Source of the DNA: Chitinophagales bacterium
Lineage (GTDB): Bacteria > Bacteroidota > Bacteroidia > Chitinophagales > Saprospiraceae
Direction of reading: 5' to 3'
Length of the DNA stretch: 7,022 nucleotides
Assembly: GCA_013297575.1 (NCBI GenBank)
Contig: JAAFHO010000307.1
Span: 1-7,022 of the forward strand
This document shows, piece after piece, positions 1 through 5,698 of this stretch (positions are counted from its first letter, which is position 1; each line of letters opens with the position of its first letter). The position numbers and the translations under genes were made by a program. Under the pieces are notes generated by a model. The model made no database searches and had not been told where the DNA came from. It saw only the letters and a program-made list of their open reading frames with translations.

Positions 1-1463
1 GCATATTCAATACACAGGTCAAGATCCGATTGCTGCTCCAGCCACAGTGCAAGTACTTCTTGTTCCCCCTGATAAGCCAATAATTGGGCTATTCGTGTAG
101 GAGAGCCATTTTTTTGCGTAAAATCAAGTAAATTTTGATAACCTTTTGGCCAGTTTTTTCCATTGATTTGTTTGATCTGATCAATGGTTTCGGTGCGTCC
201 AAATGTAACAAAAATACCTTGTAAATACTGAATTTGCGCACCAGTATCGCCTGTTATTTCAGCAATATGGAAGCGTAATTTTTCAAATTCGGACTTGCGC
301 AATGGGGTTAATTGACAATGCTCAAAAATAAAATCTAACACCGCAGCGGCAATTGGGTAGGTTTTAAAATAATACAATTCCAGCAGTGCATTCCGCATAT
401 TGGGCGTTACTTCTGGTTTTTTTCCTGCTGGTGTGAGTACTGTTCTAAAAACACTGACTACATTTTCTGTTTTACCCAAACGAGCCAATGTCAAAATATA
501 CAAATAAAGCAAATGTAGGTTTTCAGGTTGGTCATTTGACATATACGCTTGCGCAATTTGGTCAAAACGCAACGCATCTCTTTGCGCACATTCAGCCATA
601 AATACATTCACTTCGCGGTGTAATGCTTCTGGGAATTTTTGGCTAATTACCATTTGTAGAAAAAGATCCCACACCATATCCCTCAGTTCGGGCGATACCA
701 CATCAGATTGATAAACTTGCATTAATTGGCTACAATACGCTTGACAAATATCGCATAACCTACTTTTTGCTGGTTCAGGATTAATATTGGCTAAAGGCGC
801 AAGAATTTGAACGATTGCACCCGCAATTTTAAAAGCAATGGTATGGTCACCTTCGTTTTGTGCAGATTCAAGCCGATTGTCCAAATCGTACATTACTTTT
901 CTAATGCGCTTAAAATCAACTTCTTTTATCTGTGTTTTATTTCTGGGTAATACCGATTCCAGTAATGTGCTGTACGCATTGCCACTGCCGGCCAACATAT
1001 CCGCAAAACGGGTTTTGAAGGCCAATGCAAAATCACGGTCGCGTCGGGCGTAATCACGAACGAAATCTTGTAGCACCTCAACAGGAACTTCCGGTAATAT
1101 TTTATGTACTGTAAAACGAGTAGTTTCTGGTTGGTTGGCCGAGTTTTCCCGTGCTTTTCGCTCTTTTTCTTCTGCGCTTTGGTTTAAGAATTTTCTTAAA
1201 AATAACAATGAAGCAGCAATATGCGAACACATGAGTTTGCGTGGTTCACTCCAACACTCACAGGCATACGCCTTTATTTTGCTAGGCGTAATGATAACCT
1301 CCGTTTCAAATTCATATTCATCATCCCGCACTTTGGAAATCCAAAAATGCCGTTCTACTTCTCGGAGGCTATGGACTTTGCCGGAAGAAACGAACTCCTG
1401 TGCCGCAGCCCGCGTAGTGCTGCTGATTTGGTATTCAAAATCCGATAAAGCGTATTTATTCAT
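1..1463 (-). CDS. SWIM zinc-finger domain protein, C-terminus beyond the left edge
   Basis: An uninterrupted minus-strand frame runs from an ATG at 1463-1461 to the window edge, giving about 487 visible residues; the stop codon is outside. Residues 66-81 carry a SWIM zinc finger of the form CxC-x8-CxH (C68, C70, C79, H81). The preceding ~60 residues contain the basic and aromatic stretch usual before such fingers. The rest (from ~100 on) is helical and TPR-like by eye, with no catalytic motif that I recognise. SWIM fingers are known to bind zinc and to act in DNA or protein binding, and bacterial SWIM proteins are often encoded beside SNF2-type helicases or MoxR/VWA genes; none of these is visible here because the downstream side is cut off. 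The start is supported by an AGGA eight bases upstream and by the candidate promoter behind it. I sampled the frame at several points and saw no frameshift. SWIM assignment is firm; function is unknown. Confidence 0.88.
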   Translation of the reverse strand, partial: MNKYALSDFEYQISSTTRAAAQEFVSSGKVHSLREVERHFWISKVRDDEYEFETEVIITPSKIKAYACECWSEPRKLMCSHIAASLLFLRKFLNQSAEEKERKARENSANQPETTRFTVHKILPEVPVEVLQDFVRDYARRDRDFALAFKTRFADMLAGSGNAYSTLLESVLPRNKTQIKEVDFKRIRKVMYDLDNRLESAQNEGDHTIAFKIAGAIVQILAPLANINPEPAKSRLCDICQAYCSQLMQVYQSDVVSPELRDMVWDLFLQMVISQKFPEALHREVNVFMAECAQRDALRFDQIAQAYMSNDQPENLHLLYLYILTLARLGKTENVVSVFRTVLTPAGKKPEVTPNMRNALLELYYFKTYPIAAAVLDFIFEHCQLTPLRKSEFEKLRFHIAEITGDTGAQIQYLQGIFVTFGRTETIDQIKQINGKNWPKGYQNLLDFTQKNGSPTRIAQLLAYQGEQEVLALWLEQQSDLDLCIEY

Positions 1464-1474
1464 TTCAAAATCCT

Positions 1475-1516
1475 AAAAAGAGACAAATTTAAGGGAATTT
1501 GAAAAAAAAGAGACAA
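1475..1516. repeat. Pair of AAAAAGAGACAA direct repeats, 30 bp apart
   Basis: AAAAAGAGACAA occurs at 1475-1486 and again at 1505-1516, an offset of exactly 30 bp (about three helical turns). A related inverted half, TGTCTC, lies at 1550-1555. The two direct copies overlap the proposed -7 and -33 elements of the SWIM gene promoter, so they could be a regulator-binding site. Part of the match is simple A-richness, so chance remains possible. Confidence 0.5.
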
Positions 1517-1517
1517 T
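1484..1517 (-). promoter_or_regulatory. Candidate Bacteroidota-type promoter of the SWIM gene
   Basis: On the minus strand TAAATTTG (1491-1484) matches the Bacteroidota -7 consensus TAnnTTTG exactly. An ATTG at 1517-1514 could serve as the -33 element, with a 22-base spacer that is slightly longer than usual. Transcription would start only about 15 bases before the SWIM gene ATG, giving a short leader. A second exact TAnnTTTG on this strand (1577-1570) has no -33 partner at the right distance. Confidence 0.4.
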
Positions 1518-1530
1518 TACATCGAAATAT

Positions 1531-1562
1531 TTTGTTTTAATCGCATTAATGTCTCATTTTTG
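1531..1562 (+). promoter_or_regulatory. Candidate promoter of the sixA-hemJ-TIR run
   Basis: TTTG at 1531-1534 is followed after 20 bases by CATTTTTG at 1555-1562, which fits the Bacteroidota TTTG / TAnnTTTG arrangement with a single mismatch (C for the first T of the -7 box). The implied start point lies roughly 20-25 bases before the GTG of sixA. It is the best match on this strand of the divergent region, but the region is AT-rich and weak matches are expected. Confidence 0.35.
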
Positions 1563-1591
1563 CCATTCTCAAATTTATAAATACTATTATT

Positions 1592-2086
1592 GTGCGGCAT
1601 TTATTTTTAATCAGACATGCAAAATCCAGTTGGGATAACCCAATGCTAAGGGATTTTCAACGCCTTTTGAACGATCGTGGACTCGTAACAGCACCTAAAA
1701 TGGCGCAATTAATCTGGAAAGAAGGTATCCGACCCGATCTGATTGTAACCAGTCCTGCAAGGCGGGCGATTGATACAGCGCGATTTTTTGGATTGCAAAA
1801 TGGTATCATGGACGATCATTTTGTGCCAGAACCCGCCATTTACGAAGCCTCTCCAATGGATATTATGCGGGTCATCAGTAAATTGCCCGATGAAGCAACA
1901 ACTGTTTTTTTATTTGGGCATAATCCTACGTTTACGGAAGTAGCCAACCAGTTTACGGAAAATCATTTTGATAATATTCCAACCTGCGGCATTGTACAAT
2001 TGGAATCTAGTGCAGAAACTTGGCGTTCACTTTATGAAAACAATACCATTGTGAAAAAATATTGGTTTCCGAAAGAAGTTTTGTAA
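1592..2086 (+). CDS. sixA: SixA-like phosphohistidine phosphatase (histidine phosphatase superfamily)
   Basis: This 164-residue protein is a compact member of the histidine phosphatase (phosphoglycerate mutase-like) superfamily. Visible catalytic elements are R8-H9 in the N-terminal LIRHAKSSW motif (H9 would be the phosphorylated nucleophile), R57 in the SPARRA segment, E85 in IYEAS as the likely acid, and H110 in GHNPTF as the second catalytic histidine. The RHAKSSW opening and short length are typical of SixA, which in E. coli removes phosphate from phosphohistidine on phosphotransfer proteins; the substrate here is unknown. The protein has no signal peptide and should be cytoplasmic. The start is a GTG at 1592, chosen because the first strand begins directly there, as in relatives, and no upstream ATG fits. 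No Shine-Dalgarno is evident. The gene heads a same-strand run with hemJ 67 bases downstream. Family assignment is secure; the physiological target is not. Confidence 0.9.
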   Translation: MRHLFLIRHAKSSWDNPMLRDFQRLLNDRGLVTAPKMAQLIWKEGIRPDLIVTSPARRAIDTARFFGLQNGIMDDHFVPEPAIYEASPMDIMRVISKLPDEATTVFLFGHNPTFTEVANQFTENHFDNIPTCGIVQLESSAETWRSLYENNTIVKKYWFPKEVL

Positions 2087-2135
2087 TACTTTATTCCAAC
2101 ACCGGTCTTTATCTTGCAGCCTTTAATTTTACACC

Positions 2136-2151
2136 TTCCTAAAGATAGGAA
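2136..2151 (+). promoter_or_regulatory. Hairpin covering the hemJ ribosome binding site
   Basis: TTCCTA (2136-2141) and TAGGAA (2146-2151) are perfect inverted repeats separated by a four-base AAGA loop, ending two bases before the hemJ ATG. The 3' arm contains the AGGA Shine-Dalgarno element, so pairing would mask it. With six pairs, four of them A-T, the hairpin is weak and might act only as a mild or temperature-sensitive brake. Confidence 0.4.
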
Positions 2152-2153
2152 AA

Positions 2154-2687
2154 ATGCTTTATCAAGTTTCAAAATCGCTACACCTTATTGGAATGGTCTC
2201 GTGGATGGCCGGTGTGTTCTATCTCGTCCGAATTATGGTCAACCACGCAGAAGCCTTACAATTGAAAGGAGAAGCACGGGATATTTTAGCGCGCCAATAC
2301 AGTAAAATGGAATGGAAGGCGTATCGTATTATCATTATGCCAGCAGTGGTCATCACTTGGTCGTTTGGTTGTACGATGCTTAGTCTTCAAACCGTATGGC
2401 TCACCCAAGGTTGGATGCACGCCAAATTGTTTTTTTTGGTGTTGTTGACTGGTTATACGCATTATTGTAAATCGCATATCCGTCTTTTGGAGGCCGAAAC
2501 TTCTACTTTTACGCATGTCCATTACCGCGCAATGAATGAAATACCTACTATTTTGATGGTAGCAATTATCTTTTTGGCGGTTTTTAAACAACTCATCAAT
2601 TGGTGGTACCTAGGCATCGGATTAGGATTGTTCTCGGCGCTCATTTTTTATGCTGTGAAAAAAGCGGCAGCAAAAATGTCTTCATAA
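2154..2687 (+). CDS. hemJ: Protoporphyrinogen IX oxidase HemJ
   Basis: This 177-residue integral membrane protein matches the HemJ (UPF0093) family, which oxidises protoporphyrinogen IX to protoporphyrin IX, the penultimate step of haem synthesis, in bacteria lacking HemG and HemY. Family hallmarks are H10 in the first membrane helix (KSLHLIG), the WMAGVFYL stretch right after it, the WMHAKLF motif (W88, H89, K91) in the third helix, and the NEIPT turn (128-132) before the fourth helix. Membrane segments lie at about 8-27, 58-78, 88-105, 130-148 and 151-168. H10 and K91 probably correspond to the essential conserved histidine and lysine described for cyanobacterial HemJ. Its length is within the family's usual range. 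The ATG at 2154 has a TAGGA Shine-Dalgarno sequence, which lies in a small hairpin. The gene follows sixA by 67 bases, and its TAA is immediately followed by the ATG of the TIR-like gene. Confidence 0.9.
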   Translation: MLYQVSKSLHLIGMVSWMAGVFYLVRIMVNHAEALQLKGEARDILARQYSKMEWKAYRIIIMPAVVITWSFGCTMLSLQTVWLTQGWMHAKLFFLVLLTGYTHYCKSHIRLLEAETSTFTHVHYRAMNEIPTILMVAIIFLAVFKQLINWWYLGIGLGLFSALIFYAVKKAAAKMSS

Positions 2688-5669
2688 ATGTATAAAGTTT
2701 TTGTTTCCAGTAACCCAGCCGATAAGGCCAACGCCCTTCAATTGCAACAGGCGCTTGCCGCAATTGATCCCTCAACGCGTATCGAATATTGGGATGGGAA
2801 AAAATACCTCGATCATGAATACCGTGCGGCAGTACGTCAGTATTTGGAGTCGGCACATTTGTTTGTTATTGTCCACTCCGCCGATTATCAATCCTTGCCC
2901 GATACGCGCTTTGAATTGGAACTCGCATTAGCCGAGCACAAAAGGCGGAAAGGTGGTTTATTGTTGGCCGTAGTGCAAGGCCGGCACGCCGTAATTCCTG
3001 TCGAATTGCGTGGCCTGCTCATCTTACCCGGTATCGACGAAGCGATAGAAGGTGTGTTGTCTGATAAACAATTGGTACGCAGCAGCAGGCAATTATTAGA
3101 AATATTGCGGAGTATTGGGCAAAAAAAAGCGGCGGGACGCACAGATCGTCAAATCCCGCTTACTTTGCCCGACTTGCAGGAAAGGTTGATCCATTTAAGC
3201 CATCGGCACAATCTTTTGGATGTTTTGGGTTTATTGCATGCCTTGGTATTTGATGAAAAACTAGCGCGACAGGCGCGGCAATTGCAAGATGATTTTTTAG
3301 GTGCGGATTTGAAATATGGGGTACAACTTCAAGATTATCGTCAATCTGTAGCGCAAATTAAGTCAAAAATAAGGGAATTGATCGAGTTGTTGAACGAAGA
3401 ACGGTTGCTTCAACCCAATTGGCGCACCATTTTTCTCGATACCTATCAAAAAAGCACACCACACCAAACAACTGCTTTTTTCTTTCCCAACGATGAGATT
3501 AAAATACCAGAAACGCTCAATTTGCCCGCCGCTGCAAATGGCACCGAAGAGCATACAGGATTCCTATCTTATGAACAAAAACTAGAATTTCGCCGATTGC
3601 TCTTGCTCTGCCAAGATGCTCTTTTGGTTGAAAAATATGGCGCAGCGTATCAATATTGTGAGCAGGTTCGAACTACCATTGATCCACAATCTGCGCAATT
3701 ATACGAATATTTGTTGGTGTCTTTTATCAAAAAAGAACAACCATCTACGATTGTACGCCGTTTATTGGACGGTATTCCGAGTGGATATAACCATGTAAAA
3801 CTGTACTCGGATCGCTTTAATCAATATCAAAACAGTAATCCAGCCCAATGTCCATCCGAAACTGGTACACACAACCAAGCCGTTGGGGTAGAAGAACTGG
3901 CCTCAGCGTTGCACCATTTATACGCCACTATTGAGCACAATGCAATCTGCCATACAGGAGCGATAATAGGAGAGGAGGATACTGGAAAGCAAATGATATT
4001 GAAGTGCTTGGAAGGTTTTGTCCGTATTTACCATTCCCTGTCGCCCACAGCTATTTTTATAGATACATTGTTGATGGAATTGGTGGGTGGCGGCAAATTC
4101 AATTGGATAGAGCGCATGTCAACTGCAAATGAAGGCGATATTTCTTTTATTTGCAATAGTAGTTTTGATTTAAAAGGTAAAGCAGACGAACTATTAAATA
4201 TGTTAGAAGCGGCCGACCATCAGCGGGTGGCTGCCAAACAACGGGAAATGATCCGTGAAGACCTATTTTGGACTTTACTTAACCAGTGTGAACGTTTGTC
4301 GGAACAGGTACAAGAAGAACGGCGTGTTTTTAACGAACAGACCGACTTACGCCGCTCGGTGATCCGTATTGTGCAAGCATGTGTAGCTGGCCATTACCTA
4401 TTGACGCGTTCAGGCGATGTTTTAGAGGCCGAAAAATCGCTGTTGCGTTTGGCTATTGAATTATTAATCCCAGATTTGTTCAAAGACGGTGGACGATATG
4501 ATTTACCCGAAAATATACTTTTAGATTGGTTCACGTTAGATTTTAATGGACAATTGATGCTAGCAGAAACGGACTTTGCCTATCGTGATTTTGAGGCATT
4601 GCCGCTGTTAAAGAAGATCATAAGCGATCATGCTGGTGCTCAAAATTGGCCAATTATTGCTGAAAATATGCATCAGGTGGTTTGGTTAAAATACGCTAAA
4701 CAAACCGAAGCCATTTACGAAAAAGTATCTGCTGGCTTGCAATTCACGGATTTTAGACGGTTGGATGCCTTAGAAGCGCGCAAAATGCTCATTGAGTGCC
4801 ACCGCCGCCGCTGGGTATGTCACCGTGCTTTTTCGGACAATGACATGATGTTTCCCGATCGTATGATTAAGGAACTATCGGGTGATGGACTCTTATTGTG
4901 GTTTACGCTTACGCCTACTAGTGTGCATAATCACCCCGATGCTTCTTTTTTCCAATTTGATGCGCGTGCTGAACTACACCAATTGCTCCCGCAGGCCCAA
5001 AAGTGGTCGGAAGAGCGCGTGACTGCTGCTGTAGTCCAGCATTTGTACCATAAACAAATTCTTCCCGGCTACGCTGCTATTCGCTCGGGCGTAGAAGCCG
5101 ATCGCCCTAAGGCTGCATTTGCGCTTGGTGCAATGATGATGGCCTTTAAAAGCCACTCCTTGCCAGCATATTTAGATGCAGCGTACAAGGAAATTATGGA
5201 GGAAACCAAGTTTAAATGGATCGAAATTGATCGTTATGGGAACCTCTATAATTACAGCACGGAGTTTGATGCCTTGGGTTTGATCCTGCAATTGACGGAA
5301 GTAATGCCCATTCGTTACCCCAAGTTCAATACAAATAAACGTATCGCCGACTTGCGGTGGAGCGAGCAATTGAAACGTTACGAGAACGAAATTTCGGTAC
5401 TTCGCCATGAAAACCGCTTGGAAGAGCGCCGGATTGTTGCTGATATTATTTGGCGTTTAAAAGGTATTTATCTTTTTTTTAACGACCGAAAATACCTTGA
5501 ATTACCGATGCAAGAACTCCATGATCGGGGGCGTATCCGTTGGTTTAACCGTTTTGCTGGTATTTTTAAAACCAATGAAAACCATTTTGAAAACCTGATT
5601 ATCGGTTTTGATAAAAAAGCAGAACGGATAGAAATTCAGATGTATTGGGATAAAATGGCTGAGTTTTAG
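2688..5669 (+). CDS. Large TIR-like protein with an effector-associated-domain-like segment and an unrecognised C-terminal region
   Basis: This 993-residue soluble protein has no signal peptide or membrane helix. Residues 1-115 read as a TIR-like fold: opening strand KVFVSS with D12, IEYWDG (32-37) where TIR domains carry their I-x-x-W-D motif, LFVIVHSADYQS (58-69), and RFELELALAEH (74-84), which aligns with the YDIEMKRALERH-like helix of many bacterial TIRs and makes E76 the likely catalytic glutamate. Known bacterial TIR domains often cleave NAD or bind partners; activity here is unproven. Residues ~160-238 resemble effector-associated domains (EAD11-like): helix, ALELL-type helix, a charged helix, then a G-x-x-x-x-x-x-Y turn and a final I-x-x-x-I-x-x-L-I-x-L-L helix. 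These adaptors recruit effectors in predicted conflict systems. Residues 239-993 are unrecognised and mostly helical. They include GEEDTGKQ (428-435), which resembles Walker A but has Q for S/T, a CH-x5-CH cluster (704-712), and an amphipathic helix at 885-925. The ATG directly follows the hemJ stop, so translational coupling is likely; no Shine-Dalgarno is seen. The reading frame is certain; domain calls are by eye. Confidence 0.85.
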   Translation: MYKVFVSSNPADKANALQLQQALAAIDPSTRIEYWDGKKYLDHEYRAAVRQYLESAHLFVIVHSADYQSLPDTRFELELALAEHKRRKGGLLLAVVQGRHAVIPVELRGLLILPGIDEAIEGVLSDKQLVRSSRQLLEILRSIGQKKAAGRTDRQIPLTLPDLQERLIHLSHRHNLLDVLGLLHALVFDEKLARQARQLQDDFLGADLKYGVQLQDYRQSVAQIKSKIRELIELLNEERLLQPNWRTIFLDTYQKSTPHQTTAFFFPNDEIKIPETLNLPAAANGTEEHTGFLSYEQKLEFRRLLLLCQDALLVEKYGAAYQYCEQVRTTIDPQSAQLYEYLLVSFIKKEQPSTIVRRLLDGIPSGYNHVKLYSDRFNQYQNSNPAQCPSETGTHNQAVGVEELASALHHLYATIEHNAICHTGAIIGEEDTGKQMILKCLEGFVRIYHSLSPTAIFIDTLLMELVGGGKFNWIERMSTANEGDISFICNSSFDLKGKADELLNMLEAADHQRVAAKQREMIREDLFWTLLNQCERLSEQVQEERRVFNEQTDLRRSVIRIVQACVAGHYLLTRSGDVLEAEKSLLRLAIELLIPDLFKDGGRYDLPENILLDWFTLDFNGQLMLAETDFAYRDFEALPLLKKIISDHAGAQNWPIIAENMHQVVWLKYAKQTEAIYEKVSAGLQFTDFRRLDALEARKMLIECHRRRWVCHRAFSDNDMMFPDRMIKELSGDGLLLWFTLTPTSVHNHPDASFFQFDARAELHQLLPQAQKWSEERVTAAVVQHLYHKQILPGYAAIRSGVEADRPKAAFALGAMMMAFKSHSLPAYLDAAYKEIMEETKFKWIEIDRYGNLYNYSTEFDALGLILQLTEVMPIRYPKFNTNKRIADLRWSEQLKRYENEISVLRHENRLEERRIVADIIWRLKGIYLFFNDRKYLELPMQELHDRGRIRWFNRFAGIFKTNENHFENLIIGFDKKAERIEIQMYWDKMAEF

Positions 5670-5698
5670 GAATGATAAGTTATTGTTTTATCATTTCT
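5668..5698. terminator. Hairpin between convergent genes, possible bidirectional terminator
   Basis: AATGATAA (5671-5678) pairs perfectly with TTATCATT (5688-5695). Flanking bases extend the stem by a G-T wobble (5670/5696), G-C (5669/5697) and A-T (5668/5698), leaving a loop of about seven to nine bases. It sits in the 28-base gap between the TIR-like gene stop and the stop of the opposing hydrolase gene. The stem is AT-rich and the following T-tracts are short on both strands, so efficiency may be modest. Confidence 0.5.

Noticed and set aside
838..1476. Plus-strand open frames at 838-1053, 1135-1476 and 1221-1448.
   Set aside because: They lie opposite the continuous minus-strand SWIM gene, which has a recognisable CxCxnCxH motif. 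The plus-strand translations have no recognisable domain.
1570..1577. Second exact TAnnTTTG match on the minus strand as an extra SWIM gene promoter.
   Set aside because: There is no TTG-like -33 element at a suitable distance, and the region is AT-rich enough for chance matches.
2114..2305. Short plus-strand open frame overlapping the start of hemJ.
   Set aside because: It is out of frame with hemJ, covers its first helix, and has no family resemblance.
2286..5408. Several minus- and plus-strand frames of 60-101 codons inside hemJ and the TIR-like gene.
   Set aside because: All are shadows of two well-supported genes; none shows a motif or ribosome binding site worth keeping.
5473..5480. 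Eight-T run in the TIR-like gene as a phase-variation site.
   Set aside because: It encodes ordinary Phe residues near the C-terminus, where a shift would have only a minor effect on the product. There is no placement argument like that of the A-tract at 3121-3128.
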